Source of the DNA: Jaapia argillacea MUCL 33604
Taxonomy: Eukaryota > Basidiomycota > Agaricomycetes > Jaapiales > Jaapiaceae
Direction of reading: 5' to 3'
Length of the DNA: 64,000 nt
Assembly (NCBI GenBank): GCA_000697665.1
Contig: KL197727.1
Span: 186,001-250,000 of the forward strand
Numbering within the stretch: position 1 is the first letter of the stretch; every line of letters begins with the position of its first letter. The position numbers and the translations under genes are program-made. The notes under the pieces are model-generated. The model was not told the DNA's origin. It did not search any database and was given only the letters and a program-made list of their open reading frames with translations. Shown piece after piece: positions 1 through 16,439 of the stretch.

Positions 1-1473
1 GGATGCGGCGAAGAAACATTTGGAGGGGTTGGTTGCGCAGTATGGGGAACAGAGTCTTGTTAGTCTTGTCAACCACAAAGGACACGAGAGGCCCGTCAAG
101 GAGGCGTACGAAAAGACTGTCGCTGAGGTACGTTCATCCTTGTGTAATCTATTTGGTATGTTGTTAAATATTGTTTTGGCGGGGTTTTGCAGCTCAGCCT
201 CCCGGATGTGAAGTATAACTACTTTGATTTCCATACCGAGTGCAAGCATATGAGGTGGGAAAGGATTAGCGTGCTCATTGAGAAACTTGAGAAGGACTTG
301 GTCAAGCAAGGGTACGCTTCCCTCCCTCTTCTCCCCATCACCCTACTCAAACTTTATGTTTGTCACAAAGGTATTTCTACCTCGACCCAACAACCTCCCC
401 CACTCCCCTCCTTTTCCAAAAAGGGACGGTTCGAACGAATTGCATGGATAACCTCGATAGGACGAACGTCGCTCAAGCTGCTTTTGCCAAATGGACGTTG
501 AATAGGCAATTGAGGGACGTCGGAGTCTTCAAAGGTGGAGAGGGGATTGAGATGTATGAGGAACTTGAGAGGGATTTCAGGGAGAGTGCGTATTTTGCCC
601 CTCTTCTTCCGTGGGATGTGGACGCTGATGAGTTGTTCGTCTGGTGCGGAATAGTGTGGTCCGACCATGCGGATTTGATATCTAATGCGTATGCTGGCTC
701 GGGAGCGTTGAAGGTGGATTATACTAGGACTGGTAAGAGGACGAAGACGGGTGCGATGGAGGATGGATATAAGGGTGCTTTGAGGTATATGAAGAATAAT
801 TTCTTTGATGGGCCTAGACAGGTACGTCCTTGATTCTCGGCGGTCTTGCGGGAGAGATGGTTTGTTGATTGGGATGTTTGTAGGATGGGTTCGACTTGGT
901 TACTGGTGTTTGGGTCCCCAGGAGAGGTCCGAGTTTTTCAGGATTCTTGCTTGCGGATGATAGGCCTTTGGTCGTCCGTGCTGTGAGTGCTTTGTTCCAT
1001 TGTTAGGAAAGAGGATGTTGATGTGTTCTTGCTGTAGATGCCCTACGTCCTTTTCTTCTCAATCTTCATGATCTGCGCCGGTCTAACTCTCCCCCGTACA
1101 TCCGGTTCGTCTTCTCTCTACCTCTGTCCTACCCCCTCCATCCTAACGACCCATTTGATCCACAATAGAATACTCTCTCTTCTATTATTTCACCCTCTGG
1201 CTAACCCTCCTCTCCCTCTCCCTCATCTTCATCTTCATACACGGAATCGACTACGTCTCGTGGCCTCGTCTCATACCTCCCACTGAGATTATACATTACG
1301 AAGGACCTGGGTTTAGGTCAGCTCACAATGGCAAAGGAATGGGATGGGAGTTTGGGAAGGTGAGAGCGGGGAGGAAGGGGATGTTGAGTGAGAAGGGTGG
1401 GGGAGGTGTTGGGAGGAAGAGGGCTTCAAGTCGATTGGAGGAGATTGAGATGGGGAAGAAGAGGGATGATTGA
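1..1473 (+). CDS. SAC1: Sac1-type phosphoinositide phosphatase, 3' part
   Basis: The gene enters from the left edge, so its start and most of its N-terminal Sac domain are missing. At about 435-475 the spliced frame reads RTNCMDNLDRTNV, the CX5R catalytic loop of Sac-family phosphatases. It is followed by the conserved WCGIVWSDHADLIS-type segment and by a stretch equivalent to the Sac1 C-terminal region. Two hydrophobic segments near 1040-1250 form the membrane hairpin expected of ER/Golgi Sac1, and the tail is basic and ends at the stop at 1471-1473. Family knowledge: Sac1 dephosphorylates PI4P at ER contact sites. Introns lie near 129-192, 310-370, 822-885, 983-1037 and 1106-1168. No break is visible in the part seen. 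The assignment to Sac1 rather than another Sac protein rests on the terminal membrane hairpin. Confidence 0.9.
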
Positions 1474-1907
1474 GTTCGGTGGGGTTGGGGGTGGTGGACA
1501 TAGAGGTGATTGGGTGATGTTCATAATAATGTGCCGTACGCTTTTCATGAATTCATACGTTGACTGATTTTGGGAGCGTCGCTTCTGTTCGCGTCATATT
1601 CTGTGGCTTGGCCTTGTGTACTATATATTTCTCAAGGCCTCATGTTGGATGTGATAGTATATGTCCCACTCTTCGGGTTTGCGCAAACCTGGGCCTCACT
1701 TTTTTTTGGTCGGAAGTGGACAGGCGCGTCGCGTCGCGTAGCGCCCAGTTGTCGGGACAATGTCGTCACGAGCAGAACTCGGTAGCGGCCGAGCTTTTAT
1801 ACTCCGACAATTTTTTGATTTCGTTCAAGTGGCGTACATACTTCGAATCCCACCACAGCAGCGTCCTCTGCCTTCCTGCTTGGCCTCTTCCATCTTGATT
1901 TATCGCC
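1474..1907. other. Intergenic, Sac1 end to NAP gene start
   Basis: This 434-bp stretch must hold the Sac1 terminator and the promoter of the downstream NAP-family gene. No further gene is supported. Short open frames here look random. Confidence 0.5.
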
Positions 1908-2976
1908 ATGTCAAAGCAAGGAAAGAAGCGCGCATCCCCCGGCGCCGATTTTGAGAAAAACCCGCTTGGTGACGTTGAGCTAAGCGACGAGGACGCTAGG
2001 CAGTTGGAGGTTGTCTCAAAAGACATTTCTCGCGCCGAGCTCATCCTTGGTATGTTAGATACCTTCCTGAACTGGGGTTGCTTGAATGTAGTGTGCTGAT
2101 TGTTTCTTGCGTGTGTAGAGCGTAATGCCCAGAAGCATTTGCTGCCCGTTTATGAGAAGCGCCGGACTGTGACGAAGGCTATCCCGAAGTTCTGGCCTGT
2201 TGCGCTCCTGAACCACCCTACGATTGCCATGTCCGCGCAACATAACACCGATCAGATTGCCCTCAGTTATTTGGAAGATGTTTGGATTACGAGGGAGGCT
2301 GCTGAGCCCAGATGTTTTAGCATTCAATTTGTATGTCACTTCTTGACATTTGCCTGGCGTGCCAAGGTGGCTAAGGCGTTAAATCCTTGTAGACATTCAA
2401 GGAGAACCCGTACTTTACAGACTCTGTGTTGGTCAAGGACTATCAATATGTCCCCTCACCCGCCTCTGCGAGTGACGCCCCGGACGCGGATGGTATTACC
2501 CCCTCAATGCTGGACTTTTCTTGGGAACGGGACGTTTCTCCCAAGGTTTGTCCTTGGCATTTTGCTTGTACGGCGAGGAGACTGACGAAACCCTAGGCAA
2601 TCAAGATCAAGTGGAAGGATGACGCTCACAACCTCACCAAGTTATATCCCCGCCAACAGGATGACGAAGATGATGATATGCCAGCTGAACCTGGTAGTAT
2701 CTTCAATTTCTTCGAGACAGCCGAAGACCCCTTTGATGTATGGTTTTGCCTCATATCTTTCCGGCCCAGCTTCTCTGATCTCTTGGCGCTTGTGTTGTGT
2801 GTTTACAACAGCTCGGCGTCCTTATTGCCAACGATATTTTCCCGGAAGCAATCGACTACTTCCTTGGACATGGGACCGGGGCTGAAGATGACTCTGACGA
2901 CGAAGATGATGATGATTCGGAAGAGGATGAGATTGACCTGGAGAAACCCAGGCCCAAAAAACATAGGCACGCGTAA
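1908..2976 (+). CDS. NAP/SET-family histone chaperone
   Basis: The spliced product starts MSKQGKKRASPGADFEKN. It shows an N-terminal helix region followed by the NAP core: FWPVALLNHP, then a long acidic helix-sheet segment, the strand motif KENPYFTDSVLVKDY, and the late motif SIFNFFETAEDPFD. The C-terminus is a strongly acidic Asp/Glu run followed by a basic KPRPKKHRHA end, which is typical of SET/NAP1 proteins. Known role: binding H2A-H2B or H3-H4 and moving histones in and out of the nucleus. Introns lie near 2050-2118, 2332-2392, 2545-2596 and 2739-2811, all GT-AG with conserved protein on both sides. The single short N-terminal helix and the modest length fit SET/Vps75 better than full-size NAP1, but this is inference. 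Confidence 0.88.
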
Positions 2977-3365
2977 ATTGTTCGACGTGCTCCATTCGTC
3001 GGTCGGTTTGCCTGTCAAAAATGTACATAGAGGATACCTCTTGCGCGTTTTTATGATCTTCGTTCATTCATTACGACAATATATTGGCTCTTGCTTAGAC
3101 GTAGTCCATGTTCCATTGTTCAGGTCTCCCTGCATTTCTCCAGAGTAACGTCAAGGTACTGTTCGGCACGTCAATCGGCATTAAGCAGCACGAGGGCGCA
3201 GGCCGACATTTTATTTGCCTTTTCTGGAACGACGCTTGGCCATCGGTTGCGGTCGCCAAGTTCGTCGGAACAGGTTCCTTTCAAACCATAAAGCCTCAAA
3301 ACTTTCGTTTTTTTCTCCCCTCTTTGTGACCACCCACTCTTTTACTGGTCCAACACTCGCTAAGT
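2977..3365. other. Intergenic, promoter region of chitin deacetylase
   Basis: This is 389 bp between two genes on the same strand. A pyrimidine-rich stretch (TTTTTCTCCCCTCTTT-like, about 3308-3325) lies roughly 40 bases before the start codon at 3366, as is common upstream of fungal start sites. Nothing else was recognised. Confidence 0.4.
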
Positions 3366-5138
3366 ATGAAGCTCACTGCGTCGTTAGTTACAGCTGCTGC
3401 TTTGCCCATCTTCGTGTCCGCACATGCTGCACACAACCACCAGGCCCGTGACGCGCCCCATCGCGTTCGTCAGGTCTCTGCTGCTGGATCTTCATCAGCC
3501 AGTGCCAGTGGCACTCCCGCAGCTGCTTCCGGAGCCTCTGTGGCCTCGGGATCGTCAGTAGCAACCACAGCAACTCCTTTGGCGACTGCGTCGTATTCCC
3601 TCATGTCGACCAACCCGACAGCTATACCATTAAGTCAAATCATTTCGGGAGCCCCAGCTCAGCCCACCCATCCCCTTGATACCACTTATGCTGCTGGAAG
3701 CATTCCCTCCGCCGTTACAGGCGGGCCTGCTCTCCCTAATCGTTAGTCCTTTTATTTTTACACCTTTTTATCAGCGCGTCGGGCATGGGAATTTCCCATC
3801 CTGATCGTGGTGACAATTGCGTTATCGCGGTTGGCGCTGGCCGCTGTGAGAATTCTCTAGAATCTGATATGATATGATTTGCTTCAGCTTCGGCCCTTGT
3901 GATCTCGTCATATCCCGCGCTGGACAAGCAGCCCGCGACCGACTCTCCTCAAGTCCTTCAATGGATCCAGGATGTTCAAAAATCTGGAGTCGCCATCCCT
4001 AATATCGCCCCTACCGTCGCTGGTGGTTGCGCTGCCAATGCCGCCGCCGTAGCCGACACCAGTCGCTGCTGGTGGACGTGTGGTGGTTGCACGCGTAACA
4101 CCGATATCACCACTTGTCCCGACCCTCTGACATGGGGTCTCACATACGACGATGGTCCTTCGTTGTACACCCCTGACCTCATCGACTACCTCGATAGTGT
4201 GAACATCAAGTCGACCTTCTTTGTCGTTGGATCGCGCGCGTTGTCCTATCCCGCCACTCTTCAGGCGGAGTATATGGGTGGCCATCAAATTGCTGTGCAT
4301 ACGTGGAGCCACCCCTCTTTGACAACGTTGACGAATGAGCAAATCATTGCTGAGTTGGGTTGGTCGAAGAAGATTATCAAGGATGTTCTCGGTGTTACTC
4401 CCAACATGATGAGGCCTCCCTATGGAGATATCGAGTTCGTCTTCACGGTTTACTCTCTTTTCACCTCATCTGACGAACTGCTCTCAGTGATCGTGTCCGA
4501 GCCATCTCGATTGCCATGGGTTTGACGCCTGTCATGTGGACCCGAATTGCTCCGTATGCTACCTTTGATACCAACGGTGAATACTCTGTTTCTTTCCCTG
4601 CCACTGGAATCTCACAGTTTTTGCAGATTTCAACATTGCAGGTGGCTTGGTCAGCCCTTCCCAGGTCCTCGCCAACTGGGAGGCTATCTTGGGCAATGCT
4701 ACTACCATGAACCACGGCTTCATTGTCCTCGAGCATGATCTGTTCCAGCAATCCGTTGACATCGCCACCGGTTATATCCTTCCCGACGCGCAGGCCCATA
4801 AATTCAAGATTGAGCCCGTCATCAGCTGCTTGAACTTGCCCATGTCCGATGCCTACGTTGAGACCAACAACAACAAGACCAACCCTCCCCTCATCTCAGG
4901 TACACATTTTTATCCTGTTTCATACCAGACATGTCTAATTTTTCTTCCAGGATCTGGTGCCGTTACCCTGTCGTCTGGTGCTCCTGGCTCTGCACAGGCT
5001 ACAGGTGGGGCTGGAAATAACAATGCCAATGGCACCTCACATAGCTCTGCCGTCGGTCTCGTCGCCGGTTCCAGCGGGTTTTTCCCTGTCGTAACCGCCA
5101 TCATCGGTCTTATGGGCCTTGGTGCATTCCTTGTCTAG
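3366..5138 (+). CDS. Chitin deacetylase, carbohydrate esterase family 4, GPI-anchored
   Basis: The protein begins with a secretion signal (MKLTASLVTAAALPIFVSAH), followed by a Ser/Ala/Thr-rich mucin-like stretch and then the NodB/CE4 domain. The metal-binding and catalytic motifs are complete: TYDDGPS (motif 1), HTWSHPSL (motif 2, the His pair) and RPPYGD (motif 3). A cysteine-rich insert (CWWTCGGCTRNTDITTC) precedes motif 1, as in other basidiomycete cell-wall enzymes. The C-terminus is Ser/Gly/Asn-rich and ends in a hydrophobic segment (VTAIIGLMGLGAFLV), the usual signal for a GPI anchor. Family role: removing acetyl groups from chitin to make chitosan in the wall. Introns lie near 3742-3889, 4430-4488, 4577-4626 and 4900-4951. 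The start is the only ATG that gives the signal peptide. Confidence 0.95.
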
Positions 5139-6098
5139 GCAAAACTTCCGTCGATAGTCCGCACAGCCACGAAAGTACCATAATGAAGGATCCGCAATAT
5201 CTCTAGCAACTTTTGGGCATTCCGTTATATCCTACCCCATCCATCCTTATTTGCATTTTGTTCAGAAATATATACCAAGTCTTGTCAATCCTGCACCTCT
5301 GTTAGCACCGACCTGGACTACTCGTAGAACTTTTAACGATTGTATCGCGATGTTCCACTGGATCATGTACCGTCCTTCGTGTACATGTGTTCAAATGATA
5401 GTACTGATTTGGTGAGTTAACCACGAACAGAGGCTATCGAGGGAAATCAACTGAATTGATGATGATCGTCGAGACCAGTCTATATGTACTGGCAGGCATA
5501 GCTACATGGAATGAAGACAGTATGCTTACAACGTGATGTAATGGGGAGGACAGAGAAGGGTTAAACCAAGCGACGCCATTGCCCAAGGAAGGAGAAAAGA
5601 AAGGAGGACAAGTTGAGAAAGGGACTCGTACACACTCGAGCAGGATATTGAATAAATATTGATTGTCGAGAAGATGGATGGGATGGACCATGGATGGGAG
5701 CATGTAAGAGTCTAAAATGAATTGATAAAGTAAAGATGGAGAGAAAAAGAGATTGAGCAATGTGCACTGTGGAGGCACGAGCTCTCTAGAGCGGATAGGG
5801 TACTGGAATAAAACCTTGCCATCTCGGTCGTAGAGTAAATCCCAGGTCTATTGAGTGGGAAGGGGTGGGTGGTGATGATGGTGTACAGTGGTGGTCATGT
5901 GTCGTGATCATGGTGGCGAGATCTGATGGTAGGAGCCGAACGGAGATCATGGAAGAAGGGGATGCATCGTATGGGGGGGTGATAATGTCGAATGATGGCG
6001 TGATGGCAAGAAGGCGAAGATCGAAACCTCTCGGCGTTAAACTTCCAAGTTGAGCTTCAGCGCGCTTCGTGGCGTTGACGCGAAAATGGGGTCAACAA
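5139..6098. other. Intergenic between convergent genes
   Basis: This 960-bp stretch separates the 3' ends of the chitin deacetylase and the SRPK-like kinase. It is unusually long for two 3' flanks. Purine-rich and GATGG/GGTGG-rich runs occur at about 5860-6010. Open frames here have no recognisable protein character. Confidence 0.4.
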
Positions 6099-8549
<2,451 letters not shown>

Positions 8550-9549
8550 GTAAAGATGGCAGGACGATGGGAGAGGCTGGAAGGAGGAGGAGCGAAGGAG
8601 GGTGGGGACGTAAAGAGTGAACGGACGAGACCTTGGGCTGGCTCGGAAGTATCGCCCAATTTCGCCATGCTCGCGGGGAGCCTTGCGTGTCACACCTGTG
8701 ACTGAGACGTTATTAGGCTAGCGACGGACTGTGATTGGAAGATAAGCATCTCTTATCACATGTGGCCTGTCTGTTTTCGCGATATCGTTCAAGCGCCCGT
8801 CCTCGTCGTCCACGCCAGTCTCCACGACCTGCGCCACTCCATAATCCGTTTATTCCTTTCATATTCCCCGTGAAATTCAGCCTGTTCTCTCGGTCGCTCT
8901 TGCGTTTTTTGTGAACTTTGTTGGAAGTTTAAGACGCCACACCATTTGGGTATCCGGACCTTGCAAGGTTTAGTGCAGTCGTTATCGCGAGCGGAGCAGG
9001 ATCTTCGGATGTATCTTGGTGTTGGATATTTCAGCAAGTCAGATGGTGAGGTGGAATCATGCTCCATCTAGACTCCATCTTGAACTCCATCTGCCAAGGG
9101 AGGCTACCCATCCCATGTTCGTGTGCCACTGTGTGCGAGGGAGACCAAAGACGATGAGAACGATGGATCAGATATATATATTGCCAGGTCGAGGCGGGGT
9201 CGGACCGAGATGTTTCTTTTCTCGGTAACCCCGGTGGTCGTATTTTTGTTCGTGTGCTCGGGACACGGCAACTTTTTACTCGATGGGCTTAGAGATGAGT
9301 TGTATACGACGAGTGCGGTGATTGTTCAGACGAAATCGATGGGTTCCGTGAACGGTGACGTTGTTGCATGGAAGGAACGCCAAGAAGTCAAGAACGTGGT
9401 CGGTGGCAGAAGCCAAAAAGCTGATCTCAGATCCTCATTCACCGCCACCGTCGCAGCGAAGCCCACCCCTGTCCCAAAACGACATGACCAAGTAATTGCT
9501 CCGTTGTGGCACCGGCTTTTGCATCCTCCCGTTCTCTTTCTCCTCTACA
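8550..9549. other. Divergent promoter region between two kinase genes
   Basis: This stretch of about 1 kb separates the starts of the SRPK-like (minus) and FRAY-like (plus) kinases and must hold both promoters. A TATA-like run (ATATATATAT) lies near 9172-9181 and a second short purine/pyrimidine alternation near 9230. An imperfect ACTCCATCT repeat occurs at about 9060-9091. No gene is supported, although several open frames cross it. Confidence 0.4.
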
Positions 9550-12289
<2,740 letters not shown>

Positions 12290-12741
12290 CATCACCTCTG
12301 CCGTTATCTTGGTTCTGTATCCCATGATACCCATCATTTACTGTCACTCTTCTTTATCCTCCATTGCCTACCACCCTTGCATCACTACCCCTTCATATTT
12401 TTGCGCGCGTATTCTGATCGATTATCGTGTTTTTCTCTTCACACTTGTAGTTGTAATGCTTTCGTCCTCTCGACGTTTTCCGATGTAGCCCTTTCCTTCC
12501 ATAGCACATACGCCCCTTGGTAGCATACACTCGAACACTATGTTACCCTTACGACACTTACTGTATGCCGCGCATATAGTCCTGTATATCTGCTCTAATA
12601 GATGTTCATACCTACTTTGCCTGATGGTATTCGAGAAGGAAACGATTCATAGGATCCCGTCCACAAGGTAATTAGCGGGTCGAGGGTAACAGGCTTGGCG
12701 ACATTTCGCAATGAACCACTTTATCTAGACAAGTAAAGTAT
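12290..12741. other. Intergenic between convergent genes
   Basis: This is 452 bp between the 3' ends of the FRAY-like kinase and the Rieske gene, with T-rich and TGTATATCTG-type stretches as expected of 3' processing regions. No gene is seen. Confidence 0.5.
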
Positions 12742-13772
12742 TTATCCGATGATGAGTTTCCCCTCCGCATCATTGAACTCGTATTCAGGAACTTCGAGGT
12801 TGAGCTATCAAAAAAGAGTTTAACATGAACCCATTCCAGGTAAAAAGGTAGAGAAGCTTACAGGAGCGGGGCCTTTGCGGGTGCGACCGGCTGCAGAATA
12901 GAACATGGTCAGTGATAGGAAAGCAAGCGAGGAGAACACGACGGACAGATATCGTAGTGAGAGCCATGGCATGGGCAGAACCAGCCTCCATAATCACCAG
13001 CCTCACCAATGGGCACACAACCCAAATGCGTGCACACTCCAAGCATCACAAGCCACTCCGGCCTCTTTGCCCTAGCCTCATCCGACTCGGGATCCCTAAA
13101 AGACTTCCAGTTGGCGGACCTCGCCTCCGAAATCTCATCCTGAGTCCTATGACGAATGAAAACGGGCTTTCCACGCCATTTGATGATGACGTTCTTGCCC
13201 TCTGGGATGGCGCCCAATTCGACTTCAACTTTGGCCAAAGCCAACACATCGGCGGAGGCGGCCATGGTGCCCAAAAAGTCGGCGACGGTGGACTTGGCGA
13301 CGGAGGCGGTGAGAACGCCCATGGAGCCGATCATGAAGTAGGAGAGGGCACGGTTGGTAGAATCCGACTGGGCTTGGTAGGGAGCGTCAGGGACCTGTGG
13401 CGCGTCCTTGTTAGTCGCAGAGGTGTGGAATAACCGCGGGGTGGTGAAAGTGCTTGTCGGCGCTGTTAATACCGATTTTGTTCAGTACAAAAACTGGGTA
13501 ACGTGATCCGCGAAGTTGCGACGAGAATAGGACTCACAGGTGGTGATGGTCTTGGAAACTAAGCCAGAAGACGAGCTTCGTGCAACACCTCCAGCCCATT
13601 TGGGAGGGACATCTGAGCGAGGACCAGCAGCACCGTGTCCGTGACCATGACCGTCGGTGGGTGCGCGTGCTGCGAGGTTGAGGAGCGGGGCGCAGGGGAC
13701 ACCGGAGGAGAGAGTGCGAACGGTGCAAGGGAGGGTTACGGCCTTTTTTACGGCTGTCTGAAAGCCTGCCAT
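12742..13772 (-). CDS. RIP1: Rieske iron-sulfur subunit of cytochrome bc1 complex (complex III)
   Basis: This is the 2Fe-2S subunit that passes electrons from ubiquinol to cytochrome c1 in the inner mitochondrial membrane. The start MAGFQTAVKKAVTLPCTVRT is a basic, amphipathic mitochondrial presequence. A membrane-anchor segment (ALSYFMIGSMGVLTASVAKS) follows, then an Ala-rich hinge and the Rieske domain. The cluster motifs CTHLGC and CPCHGSHYDISG are complete, and the terminal strand reads LEVPEYEFNDAEGKLIIG. Introns split the domain just after HYDI (near 12903-12955) and lie near 12803-12860, 13395-13412 and 13473-13540, with less certainty for the two upstream junctions. Its start codon faces that of the ASCH-like gene with 233 bp between them. 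Confidence 0.95.
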
Positions 13773-14005
13773 GATGAGGGGGAGGAGGAGAATGCTGTTC
13801 TAAATAGCGAATGTTGGCGGAAGATTTCGGACTCTCCTTCCGCATATAGCTCCCCCTAACAACTCACGTGCTTTTACGCGAGACGCGATCCAGCGCGTTC
13901 GATTCCAAGCTGTCTCCACATCTCCCTCGAGCTCTATTTTGTCAGTCCGACGTGTCTAACCTGATATTTCAAAACTGAACGCAAATATTAGGTCTTCCGC
14001 TCATC

Positions 14006-14582
14006 ATGCCTGCCACTCGAACATCCAAGTCATCCACACAACTTACACTAACTGGGGAACCAGTTAAACAACCTGCAGTCTCCAAGTCAAAGTCAAAATC
14101 TAAAACAAAGCAAGAACGAGTCGAAACGGACGTCATCATCAGTATCAAACCAGAGTTCGCTCACCTCATCTCCACAAGAGAGAAGAACCACGAGTACCGA
14201 AAATACAAACTGAAAGACTCAGTCGAGCGGATGTGGTTCTACGAAACCGCACCCACCTCTGCAATTAGGTTCGTATATCCACTTCACTTGCCGGCCCGGC
14301 CTCTAAGGAAGCTGCAATCATAGATATGTCGCGTCGATTGGTCACGCCAAAGTCCCTGGCGAAGTCAAGGATTCATCGGGTGTCGGAAACGACGATTTCG
14401 ATGCAGGAAAGAAACTCAGCAAATACGGTTATCCCGTTTCAGGCCTTTGCCGCCTCAAAACGCACATAACAAGCACGCAGATGAAACAAAGTTACGGGAT
14501 GAGTCCTCCCCAGGCTTTCATCTACGCGACGCCAAAACTCCTCGAGGACCACCCCCTCACAGATCAGGAAACAGTATTTTGA
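14006..14582 (+). CDS. ASCH/PUA-like small protein
   Basis: The product has about 175 residues. A Lys/Ser-rich, probably disordered N-terminus is followed by VIISIKPEFAHLISTREKNH, then EYRKYKL. This matches the start of ASCH domains (PUA-like fold), where an SIKP strand and a helix lead to a conserved E-x-R/K. After one intron (about 14268-14322) the frame continues RYVASIGHAKVPGEVKD and SGLCRLKTHITSTQMKQSYG, with a closing PPQAFIYATPKLL strand. ASCH-fold proteins bind RNA or modified nucleotides; the activity of fungal stand-alone versions is not known to me. The start is the first ATG of the frame and follows TTCCGCTCATC. The basic N-terminus could serve nuclear or nucleolar targeting, which is inference. 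The family call rests on motif resemblance by eye. Confidence 0.7.
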
Positions 14583-14933
14583 CTTGCCAAGCATGTCGGA
14601 ATTACTGCCATACAGCGTATGTTACATACCTTCAGATTGTATCCTTCGTTCTCAATCTCATTTGTGCTTCAGACGATGGTTCATATCCACGTCCGGTTCA
14701 TTGGTTCTGTACAACACTAGGCGATATACTATACAAATTTATGTATTAGAGACCATTCATAATGGCGTGCCAGACGCTTGTATCAAAGAGAAAAACTCTT
14801 GAAGCGTTAATGAAAAAAAAAGAGGATGTAAGACTATGCAAGTCGGCGGAAACGGTACGTGGAAACACAAAAACTGGAGTCCCAAACAAAATGGTATACT
14901 AGAATGATGTTCAAAACATGGATGAATCAACAA
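14583..14933. other. Intergenic between convergent genes
   Basis: This is 351 bp between the ASCH-like gene and the synthetase-like gene. It contains an A-rich run (about 14811-14823) and no recognisable gene. Confidence 0.5.
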
Positions 14934-16310
14934 TCACAACCCTGCACGACAATCAGACGTCTGAAATAGCGTGTGCATATAATAGATGGAGTAGGGCCTG
15001 AAGAGCCTGAAAGGTTCATCGACCCAACGCTGAACCTCGTCGTAGATAACCCTCAGCTCTTTCCCCTGCTCCTTCATCTTGGCGAACGACAACAAATAAT
15101 CCATACCAAGCTCTTCCAAATACCCGTATGCTCCATCTTTGACGTACAAGCTCTTTGATAGTTTCGCACCTGACCAGTCAGTGATAAGGGGAGAATATAC
15201 AACGACATACGGCTCGTCGAGATGTCTGTGGAGTAGTTGTTCTTGGTAAAGGCCTGCGTAGTCAGAGCCGGTGACGCGGATGTAGTGGGCGTCGGGATCA
15301 GCGAGACATGCGCGGGCGCGAATGAGGTTACGAAGTGGGGTATTGTATTCGAGGGTGACGCATGATCGAGGGTCGTTGACATCGATGGTCACGGTGTGGG
15401 GACCATGGTGTGGGCATTGGAAGGTGATAACATTCCCCTCATAGCTGTTGCGCTTCCCATGTTTATCTGCCAACCCACATCCTTCAACAGGACATGCTCG
15501 GCGAAGCGCCAGAACACGTGTTCGAGGTACAAGCATGGGTGCTAGAACTTCGTGTTGTCGAACAATGTCGTCGATGATGATGGGCATTTGGGGACGGGTA
15601 TTGAAAGAATCTTGGCGACGAATGGTATATGGGATGCCGGACCAACGCTTGAACTGGTCGAGGACAAACATGTAGTCATCCATGTATGCGGCCATTTCGT
15701 TGGTGCTGCGTTGGCTCCTTTGATACGTGATGCCGTTATGAACCTCTTGGACAGAGGGGGCGGTATCGACGATATCAAGAAGGACGCGGATGTCCAACTC
15801 GGGTCTGGACTTAATGATGGCACGAGCGAGGCCGAAGGCCAACGCGAATGTTACTAACGTACCGACATGGGGGGAGTTGTTTGGTTGTGCCCCAATGTTA
15901 ATGATGAGTTCTTTCGGAGTACGGATCGGAACGTCACGAAGGACCGTATCTAGGAACGCCGGCGATGTCTCGAAAGCGTAAGAGCCACCTCCAAGGGGAT
16001 CGTGAACGACTCCATCGTGATGAGCGATTTCGTATTGGACTGCGGCGGCCCTCGAAGGTCGTGAAGCGAAAGCTTCAAGAACTTTCGAAGACCGCATGAT
16101 GCGGAAGAGAGCTCGAGAAGGTGAGCAGAGACGGAGGTAGTGTGAAAGGAACTTCCAAGATGAAGTGATCGTGGCCACCTCTCGAGCGGTGGGGTTGTTG
16201 GTCGCGAGTTCGTCGGCTTGCGATTCTCGAGCATCAATATGATCAAGGATTACTCGATCACTGGTCTGTCCACCGTCGCCTCCTGGTTTGAACAGAGATT
16301 GGATGAACAT
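14934..16310 (-). CDS. Stand-alone class I aminoacyl-tRNA-synthetase-like protein
   Basis: This intronless frame of 458 codons is unusual in an intron-rich neighbourhood. At about residues 143-160 it reads GAQPNNSPHVGTLVTFALA, a HIGH-type nucleotide-binding motif (HVGT). At about residue 395 it reads WSGAKLSKSLYV, a KMSKS-type loop. Between them is a likely zinc knuckle with Cys pairs CPVEGC and, about 20 residues later, CPHHG. The order HIGH, zinc knuckle, LEYNTPLRNLIRAR, KLSKS resembles the catalytic part of archaeal-type class I lysyl-tRNA synthetase or a related class I enzyme, but the protein ends about 60 residues after KLSKS and so lacks an anticodon-binding domain. An internal Met at about residue 71 (MRSSKVLEAF) is an alternative start. 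It is unlikely to be an ordinary synthetase. Aminoacylation or adenylation of another substrate is possible but unproven. The catalytic motifs look intact. Confidence 0.65.
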   Translation of the reverse strand: MFIQSLFKPGGDGGQTSDRVILDHIDARESQADELATNNPTAREVATITSSWKFLSHYLRLCSPSRALFRIMRSSKVLEAFASRPSRAAAVQYEIAHHDGVVHDPLGGGSYAFETSPAFLDTVLRDVPIRTPKELIINIGAQPNNSPHVGTLVTFALAFGLARAIIKSRPELDIRVLLDIVDTAPSVQEVHNGITYQRSQRSTNEMAAYMDDYMFVLDQFKRWSGIPYTIRRQDSFNTRPQMPIIIDDIVRQHEVLAPMLVPRTRVLALRRACPVEGCGLADKHGKRNSYEGNVITFQCPHHGPHTVTIDVNDPRSCVTLEYNTPLRNLIRARACLADPDAHYIRVTGSDYAGLYQEQLLHRHLDEPYVVVYSPLITDWSGAKLSKSLYVKDGAYGYLEELGMDYLLSFAKMKEQGKELRVIYDEVQRWVDEPFRLFRPYSIYYMHTLFQTSDCRAGL

Positions 16311-16439
16311 CGTGAGATGAGATGCTAGTGAATGGTGTATGGGCGAAAAATTGGTGAAAAGCTAGGTCTGCTTCGGCACAGTTCGCACCTCTTTGTAGCC
16401 TCACGTACGAATGGAGAGAGAGGAATGGAAGCGAAACCC

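Noticed and set aside
1830-1856. TTCGAATCCC as a tRNA B-box
   Set aside because: No matching A-box, acceptor stem or cloverleaf could be formed around it; no tRNA gene was found in the window.
5434-5778. 114-codon minus-strand frame between chitin deacetylase and SRPK
   Set aside because: Hydrophobic and repetitive, no domain, lies in a convergent 3' flank; composition explains it.
8550-8693. SRPK start extended to 8693
   Set aside because: The codon at 8691-8693 is GTG, not ATG; the first in-frame ATG is at 8549.
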